The position numbers and the translations under genes were made by a program. Source: Undibacterium sp. KW1 (GTDB lineage: Bacteria > Pseudomonadota > Gammaproteobacteria > Burkholderiales > Burkholderiaceae_D). Taken from it: DNA of 64,000 nucleotides. The DNA lies in assembly GCF_009937955.1 (NCBI RefSeq), contig NZ_AP018439.1, forward strand, positions 5,146,001 through 5,210,000. The letters run 5' to 3'. The notes beneath the pieces are model-generated. The model was not told the origin of the DNA, ran no database searches, and saw nothing but the letters and a program-made list of their open reading frames with translations. Each line of letters opens with the position of its first letter. Within the stretch, counting starts at the first letter, position 1. This document shows, in pieces, positions 50,035 through 58,119 of this stretch.

Positions 50035-52359
50035 TTAGTATTGGTAGCGCACTTCGACAAACAGATTTCGTCCTGGCGAAGGATGAGATTGATATGCCCG
50101 GTAATCCGTGACGTTGTCTATTCCCGCTGCCAGCTCCAGACCTTTGACTGGCTTGAACAAGACACGCAGATCAAGCTGCTTGACACGCGACAAACCTCCA
50201 TAGGTATCTGGATTGGTATCCAGATTCAGCATGTCATTGTATTGACGCCCTGCGTAACGGTAACTGCCCGCCACACTCCAGCGACCGCTTGGTGCGTAAC
50301 TCAGGGTGACTGATCCACGGATGCGGGGTATGCGTACCCAGGTCTTGCCTACTGAGGCGATAAAATTATCGTTCTCGATGATCTTGGAATCATTCAATGC
50401 CAGATTACCATCCAGATTCAGGCCGTTAATGAACAGATTGTCGATGTCGCCAGCCAGTTCAATACCCCGTGTACGTACCAGCCCCACGTTTTGTACATTG
50501 GTGATACTTGGGAAAACAGCCGTATTGGTCTGACTCCAGATGGTATCGCGTATATTGTCTTGAAATAGTGAGACTCGCAGACTGGCATTGCGGTAGCGTT
50601 TCTCCAGCATCAATTCAATGGCATCGGATTTTTCCGGGCGCAAATTAGGATCATTCAACACAATGCTACTGCCGGATTGCGTGCCCTGGAATAACTCGGC
50701 AACCGTGGCAAAGCGCGTACCTCGTCCAGCAGAAAGGCGGGCAGTAATATCATCTGCCGCTTCCCAGGTAACAGCCAGTTTGGGTGACATCGCAGTGATA
50801 CTGCGCTCCGGGTAAGCTTGTGATGCGCCAGGAATAAAACGCTGACTACCGTTGTAAGCCTTCCATGATTCCCAGCGGGTACCTATAGTCGCCTTCCAGT
50901 CCTGGGCAAAACGCCATGCATCTTGCGCATATAAAGCAAACAAGCGTGTATCACCGCCTACAAACTGGCTTTCAGCTCCAGCGCCGCGACGCCAATCCGT
51001 TGTCAAGGTCTGTGTGCTTTGTGCCAGATGATAGTCATTGGCATGCAAACCAAAAGTCAGGTAGTGCACGCCACCGGTCCAGTCACCTTGTATCGGGCTA
51101 TAGGTAGATTGCAGCTCGAATGTCCGAAATCCTGTGCCGTCACGCAAGGTAGAAGTTCCCGCGCCACCATTTGCGGCCACAGGGTCTGGATTGTTTGCAG
51201 TGCGTTGAATGTCTTCAATAATCCGATATTGACTTGCAACTACAGACATATTCCAGCCTGACTGATGACGTGTCTTGACGGTCAGTCCTGCCTGCACATG
51301 GCTCTCCTGGCGATTGAAGGGGGCAAAGGCTGAAGCAGGTATATCAAAAACATTGCCGTTATTGCTGACTCGACCCGACCAGATGGTTTGACCGTTGGCA
51401 TCGCGCAGGAAGCTATTATTGCGATTGTCGCTATCATTTTTCCACCAGGCCAGCATCCCTTCTGCACTCAGGGTCGGTGAGAAATCATAGCCAAATGCAG
51501 CTTTCCCTGTGGTTTGTATGGTGTGATCAATAGCACCGGCGTTGGCACCAAAGACTGCACGTTTTTGGCCGGTAGGAGCTATATCGTACTGAACTCCGGT
51601 AACAGTGGTCGTCGGCCTGGTTCCTGTTGGTGCGGTGAATACGCCTGCATTATTTGCATTCACCGTGTAGTACTGCATGGGGTGACCAGTAGAGTCCTGA
51701 CGATTGAGCATAAGGCGATACCATGCTCCATTCGCGAGTTTGTCACCAATCTGGGCAGACGCCTGTGCGTTGGTGTAGGTTTCACTCAAGCCATAGCCGT
51801 CAAATTTTTCTGATTGCACCGCCAGACGGGCTGATGCTTCAAACTGCTTTGGTTTTCTGGTGCTGATAACCACAGTTGTTCCTATGGAGTTGCCCGGATA
51901 AATAGCCGAATAAGGACCATACAACAAATCCACCCGTTCGATTTCTTCCGGTGCAATCATATTCCAGCGTGGGGCATCGAATCTTCCAAGGAAGTTTGAA
52001 ATCAGATAGCCATCCATCAGCACCAAGCCACGCGGAGCCTGGGTCGTGCCGAAGCTACGGCCACCAATGAGAGCATTGCGATCACCGCTGTAACGCTTGC
52101 GTATCGTGGTATTCGGCATATTGCGCAAGACATCTTCCGGATTGAATATATTTTGCTGCTCGCGGAGTTCTGCCGCTGTCAGGCTGGCAGTTGTAGATGG
52201 CAAATTTGCCGCCAGTGGCAAGCGGGTGCCGTCCACGGCAACTGTTTGCAATTGTTGTTCTGTGGCGACTCCCTGAGCAAAAACAACAGTAGAAAACGTA
52301 CTGGCGATCAGTACGGAAAGTGGTTTCAACAAGGGTGAAACGCGAAAGTTTGTAGTCAT
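50035..52359 (-). CDS. TonB-dependent outer-membrane receptor
   Basis: This 774-residue receptor has an expected signal peptide (MTTNFRVSPLLKPLSVLIASTFSTVVFAQ) and a plug domain with RNMPNTTIRKRYSGDRN and RGLVLMDGYL. A long beta-barrel ends in FVEVRYQY, with the aromatic terminus needed for assembly. The start at 52359 was chosen because the signal peptide begins there; a longer frame upstream has no good signal. No Shine-Dalgarno is obvious. The ligand is unknown. Neighbouring PepSY and DUF2946 genes hint at copper or a metal chelate rather than a classic siderophore. Confidence 0.88.
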   Translation of the reverse strand: MTTNFRVSPLLKPLSVLIASTFSTVVFAQGVATEQQLQTVAVDGTRLPLAANLPSTTASLTAAELREQQNIFNPEDVLRNMPNTTIRKRYSGDRNALIGGRSFGTTQAPRGLVLMDGYLISNFLGRFDAPRWNMIAPEEIERVDLLYGPYSAIYPGNSIGTTVVISTRKPKQFEASARLAVQSEKFDGYGLSETYTNAQASAQIGDKLANGAWYRLMLNRQDSTGHPMQYYTVNANNAGVFTAPTGTRPTTTVTGVQYDIAPTGQKRAVFGANAGAIDHTIQTTGKAAFGYDFSPTLSAEGMLAWWKNDSDNRNNSFLRDANGQTIWSGRVSNNGNVFDIPASAFAPFNRQESHVQAGLTVKTRHQSGWNMSVVASQYRIIEDIQRTANNPDPVAANGGAGTSTLRDGTGFRTFELQSTYSPIQGDWTGGVHYLTFGLHANDYHLAQSTQTLTTDWRRGAGAESQFVGGDTRLFALYAQDAWRFAQDWKATIGTRWESWKAYNGSQRFIPGASQAYPERSITAMSPKLAVTWEAADDITARLSAGRGTRFATVAELFQGTQSGSSIVLNDPNLRPEKSDAIELMLEKRYRNASLRVSLFQDNIRDTIWSQTNTAVFPSITNVQNVGLVRTRGIELAGDIDNLFINGLNLDGNLALNDSKIIENDNFIASVGKTWVRIPRIRGSVTLSYAPSGRWSVAGSYRYAGRQYNDMLNLDTNPDTYGGLSRVKQLDLRVLFKPVKGLELAAGIDNVTDYRAYQSHPSPGRNLFVEVRYQY

Positions 52360-52591
52360 TTGAAATGAAATTACATCTTGAGATTTTTGGACTGCCAGGC
52401 TGATGTTTTCAAGAAATTCGGAATAAGCTACTTTGACGCACACGATCCTTTGGCATGACCTGAAGCCAAATGCCAATCGCTACGCAATTGAATGCGACAG
52501 AAGCTTAAAACCGGACTAAGTAGAATTTCCCTGAGTGCAATCAGACATACCCAGAGCCACATTGCGATGTGCTCAGGGAACTAGTTGATGA

Positions 52592-52996
52592 TCAGGATTG
52601 TGCTGGCGGAGCTCGCGGCTGTGCGCTTGCCCATGAGAAGAGTGCTTGTGGAGAGTGATAAAACAGCGAAGGGAAAGATTCACTCAACGCCATGTCGGGA
52701 GAATCTGCAGCATGTGTTGGCAACAGAAAATGGTGATCTGCGTGCGGCAGGCAATTGGCACAATGCGCTTTGGCATGTTTTGATTGTTGCGGATCAGCAT
52801 CTGGACTGTCTTTGACAAACTTGCCGGTAGTAATGTCGAATAATTTATTACCGTCAACACTACAAATTTCGATAAAGCCTGCTTTGACTTTCGTCGGAGT
52901 CATTGCGCTTGCCATAGACGGCACGATGCCATTGAACAGCAATGCAAAGCATGCCAGCCAAATGGTGAGGTGTCGGAGACTAAGGGAAATTCGCAT
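52592..52996 (-). CDS. DUF2946-like exported protein
   Basis: This 134-residue protein has a signal sequence (residues 1-31, ending near SMASA) and then a small region with C47 and a conserved C-x2-C-like motif, AHCANCLPHADHH, at about residues 78-90. The Cys/His set resembles DUF2946 proteins, which in other proteobacteria lie beside TonB-dependent copper receptors. It is upstream of the TonB receptor gene in the same direction, separated by about 230 bases. A periplasmic copper-binding role is inferred. There is no similarity to a known enzyme. Confidence 0.65.
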   Translation of the reverse strand: MRISLSLRHLTIWLACFALLFNGIVPSMASAMTPTKVKAGFIEICSVDGNKLFDITTGKFVKDSPDADPQQSKHAKAHCANCLPHADHHFLLPTHAADSPDMALSESFPSLFYHSPQALFSWASAQPRAPPAQS

Positions 52997-53115
52997 GGCC
53001 GGATTATAACCAAACTGCGCGCTATTGAAAAACTTGTTTTGAATTTAGATGAAATTATATTTTTAATATGGCGATGCTAATACCGTTCAGACCTTCAGAA
53101 TAAAATGACACATAG

Positions 53116-53152
53116 AAGAGCAGTGTTGCATCAGAAATGCAACACTGCTCTT
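53116..53152. terminator. 16-bp perfect hairpin downstream of the fasciclin gene
   Basis: AAGAGCAGTGTTGCAT (53116-53131) pairs perfectly with ATGCAACACTGCTCTT (53137-53152) around a 5-nt loop. It lies between the DUF2946 and fasciclin genes, downstream of the leftward fasciclin gene. There is no clear T-run, so it may act as a terminator or 3' stabiliser. Confidence 0.6.
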
Positions 53153-53199
53153 CCAGGGGGACATAGCCTGATATGGATGAATCTATATCAAGTGGTTAT

Positions 53200-53751
53200 T
53201 TATTTCGGCATCAAAACCGTATCAATCACATTGATGACACCATTGGATTGATAAACATCATAAGTACTGATACTGGCGACATTACCGCTCTCATCCTTGA
53301 CGCTGATGTTGTGAGGGCCATTCATCATGAACGATAATTTGCCACCACTGGCTGTCGCCAGTTCTATGGGGCCGCCCTGCTTTTTGATCTGGGTAGAAAT
53401 ACTCATGAAATCATGTTTGCCTGGTACTACGTGGTAAGTCAATATCTTGGTCAACGTGGTTTTGTTTTCTGGTTTGACCAGGGTTTCCACGGTACCTGCA
53501 GGCAGCTTGGCAAATGCGGCATTGGTTGGCGCAAACACGGTGAACGGGCCTTTGCTTTTCAGCGTATCGACCAGGCCTGCTGCTTTGACTGCGGCAACCA
53601 GCGTGGTGTGGTCAGCAGAATTGACGGCGTTATCAACGATGTCTTTGGATGGCATCATACTCTGGCCACCGACCATGACATCAGCAGCACTGGCGATGGA
53701 TGTTGCAGCCATGGCGGCAGCGAAGACAAGAGCGTAGCTAAATTTGCGCAT
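53200..53751 (-). CDS. Secreted fasciclin (FAS1) domain protein
   Basis: This 183-residue protein has a Sec signal (MRKFSYALVFAAAMAATSIASA) and a single FAS1 domain. The domain includes the H1-like GPFTVFAPTNAAFAKLPAG and the H2-like VDVYQSNGVINVIDTVLMPK-type end. FAS1 proteins mediate cell or surface adhesion and some bind small ligands. The ATG at 53751 is preferred over the one two codons earlier because AGGAA then has proper spacing. It stands alone, and no metabolic link can be read from the neighbours. Confidence 0.85.
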   Translation of the reverse strand: MRKFSYALVFAAAMAATSIASAADVMVGGQSMMPSKDIVDNAVNSADHTTLVAAVKAAGLVDTLKSKGPFTVFAPTNAAFAKLPAGTVETLVKPENKTTLTKILTYHVVPGKHDFMSISTQIKKQGGPIELATASGGKLSFMMNGPHNISVKDESGNVASISTYDVYQSNGVINVIDTVLMPK

Positions 53752-53883
53752 GATCATTTCCTTTTAAGATAAGTGCGAGTTCGCATCAAGTTCTACGGAG
53801 GAAAAATCATATCGGTTTCAATTATTTTTAAAAAATGTGAATTTACATTTATCGCGGGCCATGCGTGAAGTAACCACCAGTCT

Positions 53884-54072
53884 TCAAACGCCAGGTTTGC
53901 AAACGGCTCTTTTCAATTTGCCGTGCACCTGCCAGTTGCATGGATATCTCGCAGGCCAGTCCTGCCCTGGCTCTTTCATCCCGAACTGGAAATAGTCATG
54001 CCCTAGCGCTCTGCCAATTTCAACAATGTCGGGCTCGTCCATAGAAGTCATGATCAATGTGGTGTCTGACAC
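53884..54072 (-). CDS. Small hypothetical protein (62 aa)
   Basis: A 62-residue open frame of normal composition (EPDIVEIGRALGHDYFQFGM near the middle) without recognised domain, signal peptide or clear ribosome-binding site. It could be a genuine small protein, a gene remnant or a chance frame. The region between the fasciclin gene and the second TonB receptor has no other candidate gene. Confidence 0.25.
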   Translation of the reverse strand: MSDTTLIMTSMDEPDIVEIGRALGHDYFQFGMKEPGQDWPARYPCNWQVHGKLKRAVCKPGV

Positions 54073-54416
54073 TGGGAAAATTTAGCTCAAGTATGAAGAT
54101 TATCAGAATCTTCATACTGACGGGCAGAAGCCTGGTGCGATATAAGGGTGAGATATAAGGGTGCAAAAAATTTTAAAAATGTGAATCCGCTTGTTTGTTT
54201 TCAACGTAATAAGTAAGAGCAGCAATAAAGCAGGTTCAGAAATCGACTTTTCTCTCTGAAGCAAGCATGTGCGGTAACTGGATATTGAATGGAAAGACTA
54301 CAGGCCTGGTTTTTGCTCATTCAAATGTTAAGTATGAATAATTTTATTTTCCTCATACAAATGAACGAGCAAGAATTGAAATGAAACTACATAAAAAGAA
54401 TATATACGGAGCAATA
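54073..54416. other. Intergenic region upstream of the second TonB receptor
   Basis: No gene is visible here. A perfect 11-bp inverted repeat, GTATGAAGATT (54091-54101) and AATCTTCATAC (54107-54117), flanks 5 bases. A 12-bp direct repeat GATATAAGGGTG occurs at 54139-54150 and 54152-54163. The inverted repeat is a candidate operator or hairpin for the TonB receptor gene. I found no clear Fur box. Confidence 0.5.
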
Positions 54417-56510
54417 ATGCAAAAGACGACCATGAACCGCACTGAACTTGTACTGCTGCTGGCAAGCCTTGGTGTGATGTTGATGCATGTCGCTCCGGCT
54501 GCGCAGGCACAACAATCCAGTGAAACAGCACAGTCAGAAAAAATCGCCACCGTACAAGTGCTGGGCAATTACGATAATGCCGTTGGCACCAGCAATGCTG
54601 CCAGCCAGGGCTCGGTGACATCCAATCTCGTCAGTAACCGCCCTGCCCTGCGTACTGGTGAATTGCTTGAATTTGTACCAGGCATGATCGTCACCCAGCA
54701 TAGTGGTGATGGCAAGGCCAACCAGTATTTTTTGCGAGGCTTCAATCTTGACCATGGCACTGACTTTGCCACTTTTGTTGATGGGATGCCAGTCAATATG
54801 CGTACCCATGCGCATGGCCAGGGTTATTCGGATTTGAATTTCCTGATTCCTGAGCTGGTACAGCGCATTGATTACAAGAAGGGGACGTATTTTGCCGATG
54901 AAGGTGATTTTGCCTCTGCCGGTGCGGCTCATCTTCGTATGACAGACAAGCTGGGTGCCGGCATTGCCAGCTTGTCTTTGGGGCGGTATGGCTATCAGCG
55001 GGCTGTGCTAGCTGATACTGCGGCTGTAGCGAATGGCAATCTGCTGTATGGGATAGAAGTCAACCGCAATGACGGCCCCTGGGTCACACCTGAAAATGTG
55101 CGCAAGTACAGTGCCGTGCTGCGCTATAGCCAGGGCGGCCATGACGATGGTTACAGCGTGACAGCCATGGCTTACAAGAATAACTGGAATTCCACAGACC
55201 AGATACCCTTGCGTGCTGTGCAGTCTGGCCAGATCAGCCGCTTTGGTGCGCTTGACCCTACGGATGGTGGACAAAGTTCGCGTTACAGCCTGTCTTATGC
55301 CATGAAGAAGCGCAGCCAAGATGGCGTGTTTGAAATCGATGCTTACGCCGTGCAATCCAGTCTTGACCTGTTCAGCAACTTTACGTATTTCCTGGTAAAC
55401 CCTGATACGGGTGACCAGTTCAGCCAAAGTGAGAAGCGCCAGATGCTGGGGATGAATATCAGCCAAACCTGGCCGCTGACTGTGGCTGATCTTGAAATGC
55501 ATAACAAGATAGGTGTGCAGTTGCGTTACGATAAACTTTCACCCGTCGGCATTTATAACACCATCGCACAGCAACGCATATCAACAATACGCGAAGACAG
55601 CGTGAAGGAAGCCAGCGCTGGTTTTTATGCAGAAAACTCCATACAGTGGCACCCCAAATTTCGCAGCATTGCCGGGCTGCGCTACGATGCCTACCGCTTT
55701 GATGTCAACAGCAGCATAGACGGCAATTCAGGCAAAGTCAGTGACCATATTGTCTCGCCCAAGTTGTCATTGATCTTTGGCCCATGGAACAAGACCGAAT
55801 ATTTCATCAACTATGGCAGCGGCTTTCACAGCAATGACGCGCGCGGCACCACGCAAACACGCTTGCCTGATGGCGGCATCTCCACGCCGGTACCACCACT
55901 GGTTAAAACCAGGGGCGCAGAATTGGGTGTGCGCACAGAAATCATCCCCGGTCTGCAAAGCTCGCTGGCACTGTGGCGGCTGGATATTGCCTCTGAACTC
56001 TTGTTTGTCGGTGATGCTGGTGAAACCGAACCCAGCCGCGCCAGCCGCCGTACCGGCATAGAATGGAACAACCATTACATCGCCAGACCATGGCTGTTGT
56101 TTGATCTTGACCTGGCAGCATCCCAGGCGCGCTATACACAAAATGATGTGGCGGGTAATTACATCCCCGGCTCCATTGACAAGGTGGCCTCTTTTGGCGT
56201 GACAGTGACCGACCTGGGCCGCTGGCATGGTGGTTTTGAGCTGCGTTATTTTGGCCCACGTCCTTTGATTGAAGACAATAGCGTGCGCTCTTCATCGACG
56301 ACACTGGCCTATGCCCGCATGGGTTACAGGATCAATGCCAGGACCAGGCTGACGATGGATGTGTTCAACCTGTTCAACAAGCAGGCCAGCGACATTGATT
56401 ATTATTACCAGTCACGCCTGCCGCGCGAAAGCATGGAAGGTGCCAATGACATACATTTTCACCCAGTAGAACCACGCTCTGTGAGACTGACATTGACACA
56501 TAATTTTTAA
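54417..56510 (+). CDS. TonB-dependent outer-membrane receptor, second copy
   Basis: This 697-residue receptor has a signal peptide ending at APAAQAQ. The plug domain includes LLEFVPGMIVTQHSGDGKAN and FLRGFNLDHGTDFATFVDGM, and the barrel ends in VRLTLTHNF. The ATG at 54417 is preferred because GGAG lies at proper distance; an ATG 12 codons earlier is an alternative. The plug segment HGTDFATFVDG with MRTHAHGQGYSDL is typical of a receptor subfamily of unassigned ligand. It has no transport partner nearby and ends in convergence with the efflux operon. Confidence 0.87.
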   Translation: MQKTTMNRTELVLLLASLGVMLMHVAPAAQAQQSSETAQSEKIATVQVLGNYDNAVGTSNAASQGSVTSNLVSNRPALRTGELLEFVPGMIVTQHSGDGKANQYFLRGFNLDHGTDFATFVDGMPVNMRTHAHGQGYSDLNFLIPELVQRIDYKKGTYFADEGDFASAGAAHLRMTDKLGAGIASLSLGRYGYQRAVLADTAAVANGNLLYGIEVNRNDGPWVTPENVRKYSAVLRYSQGGHDDGYSVTAMAYKNNWNSTDQIPLRAVQSGQISRFGALDPTDGGQSSRYSLSYAMKKRSQDGVFEIDAYAVQSSLDLFSNFTYFLVNPDTGDQFSQSEKRQMLGMNISQTWPLTVADLEMHNKIGVQLRYDKLSPVGIYNTIAQQRISTIREDSVKEASAGFYAENSIQWHPKFRSIAGLRYDAYRFDVNSSIDGNSGKVSDHIVSPKLSLIFGPWNKTEYFINYGSGFHSNDARGTTQTRLPDGGISTPVPPLVKTRGAELGVRTEIIPGLQSSLALWRLDIASELLFVGDAGETEPSRASRRTGIEWNNHYIARPWLLFDLDLAASQARYTQNDVAGNYIPGSIDKVASFGVTVTDLGRWHGGFELRYFGPRPLIEDNSVRSSSTTLAYARMGYRINARTRLTMDVFNLFNKQASDIDYYYQSRLPRESMEGANDIHFHPVEPRSVRLTLTHNF

Positions 56511-56532
56511 TGCATACAGATGCCATTGGCGC

Positions 56533-56568
56533 AAAAAAAAAGCGTACTCCTTGACGGAATACGCTTTG
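56533..56568 (-). terminator. Terminator of the RND efflux operon
   Basis: AAAGCGTACTCC (from 56539) and GGAATACGCTTT form a 12-bp stem with one G-T pair around TTGAC. On the minus strand a run of nine T residues follows it (from 56541 leftwards). It lies between the convergent TonB receptor and outer-membrane factor genes and should end the leftward efflux transcript. Confidence 0.85.
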
Positions 56569-56664
56569 GAAACCAGAACTCGTTCTGGGAGGGTGGAAAT
56601 CTTAGCCGGCTTTTGCCGCGATAATTTTCAGAGCAGTTTCAGTGTTTACTACAGGTAGACGATC

Positions 56665-58113
56665 TCAGCCGCCACTCCAGCCACCACCGATGGCACGTAT
56701 CAGGCTGACCGCAGACCTGGCGCGTGCACCATCGAGTTGTGCGGCGATGCGCTGTTGCTGTAATACCGTACGGTCAGCATCGATGACGTTCAGGTAACTG
56801 ACTGAGCCTTCACGATATTGCACATGCGAGAGTTTCGCTGCCCGTTCTGCCGCCTGCACCGCATTGTCTTGCGCCTGGGTCTGGTCGCGCAGCAACCGCA
56901 AATCCGCCAGATTGTCTTCGACTTCCCTGAAGGCGTTCAGCACAGTCTGGCGGTAGTTGGCCACATCTTCTTCATAGACGGCGCCCGCTCTTTCCACATT
57001 CGCCTGGCGGCGGCCACCATCAAACAGCGGTATGGACAATAAAGGCCCCAGCAAGAAGGTACGGCTGCTCCAGTTCAGCAAATCACCGAGGCTGGCTGAT
57101 GCATAACCGGCAGAGCCTGTGATATCCAGCCTGGGGAAGAAGGCTGAGCGTGCCACGCCGATGCGTGCATTGGCGGCAGCCATGCTGCGTTCTGCTGCGG
57201 CAATATCAGGGCGGCGTTCCAGCAAGTCTGATGGCAAACCGGCCGGGATATTGACCGCAATGCGTGACAAGGGACGCGGCAGAAAATTGAATTCTGCCGG
57301 TGTCGTGCCCAACAAGACGGCCAGCGCATGTTCTGCCACCGCCCGGCTGCGTGCAAGGCCCAGTGATTCTGATTGTGCCGTTGCCAGTTCTGCCTTGGCG
57401 CGTGCCAGATCCAGTTCGCTGATATCACCCTCATTAAACCGGGTTTGCACCAGCTTCAGGGTTTTTGAGCGCAACTCTACCGTAGCGGCATATAAAGCCT
57501 GTTCTGCATCCAGCTCGCGCAGTAGAAAGTAGGCTTGTGCGACATCGGCTTGCAAGGCCAGTTGCACAGACTGGAACAGGGCCTCGTTCTTTTGCGTATC
57601 TGCCGTTGCGGCATCAACGCTGGAAGCCACGCGGCCAAACAAATCCAGCTCATACGATGCACCAAGCTGGGCATTGTAGGTTGTGGAAGTAGGCATCCTG
57701 GTATTGTCAGGCTGCCCCTGGGACGCCGGTGCAGCACGCCCACGGTTGGCACCCAGACCCGCATTCACTTGCGGGAACAGGCCAGCACGCGCATCCTGCC
57801 GCAAGGCGCGGGATTGCTTCAGGCGGGCAGCAGCGGCTTTGAGATTCTGGTTGGCAGTCATGGCCTGAACCTCCATCTCGTTGAGGCTATCGTCCGCAAA
57901 GATTTTCCACCAGTCGCCACGGGCGACTTCTTCTGAGGGCTGGGCTTCTTTCCAGTTGCTCGAGTTACTGCTTGCCTGCACTTCTTTATAGGCAGCGGGT
58001 GTTGTCACTTCCGCTTTCTGATAAACCGGTGCGACTGAACAGCCAGCCAGCACCAGCAATAACATCAGCAGGGATGAAGCAGATTTCAGGGGTTTGATTG
58101 TATTCATCATCAT
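56665..58113 (-). CDS. Outer-membrane factor of the RND pump (NodT/OprM family lipoprotein)
   Basis: This 482-residue outer-membrane channel has a lipoprotein signal (LLLVLAGC, lipid-anchor Cys at residue 25). The two repeated OEP domains show the pattern QAYFLLRELDAEQALYAATVELRS and VNIPAGLPSDLLERRPDIAAAE. It docks on the membrane-fusion protein and RND transporter encoded upstream. The stop is followed by the operon terminator. The cognate family in Burkholderia is OprC/OpcM of the BpeEF and CeoAB pumps. Confidence 0.92.
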   Translation of the reverse strand: MMMNTIKPLKSASSLLMLLLVLAGCSVAPVYQKAEVTTPAAYKEVQASSNSSNWKEAQPSEEVARGDWWKIFADDSLNEMEVQAMTANQNLKAAAARLKQSRALRQDARAGLFPQVNAGLGANRGRAAPASQGQPDNTRMPTSTTYNAQLGASYELDLFGRVASSVDAATADTQKNEALFQSVQLALQADVAQAYFLLRELDAEQALYAATVELRSKTLKLVQTRFNEGDISELDLARAKAELATAQSESLGLARSRAVAEHALAVLLGTTPAEFNFLPRPLSRIAVNIPAGLPSDLLERRPDIAAAERSMAAANARIGVARSAFFPRLDITGSAGYASASLGDLLNWSSRTFLLGPLLSIPLFDGGRRQANVERAGAVYEEDVANYRQTVLNAFREVEDNLADLRLLRDQTQAQDNAVQAAERAAKLSHVQYREGSVSYLNVIDADRTVLQQQRIAAQLDGARARSAVSLIRAIGGGWSGG

Positions 58114-58119
58114 GCTCTC

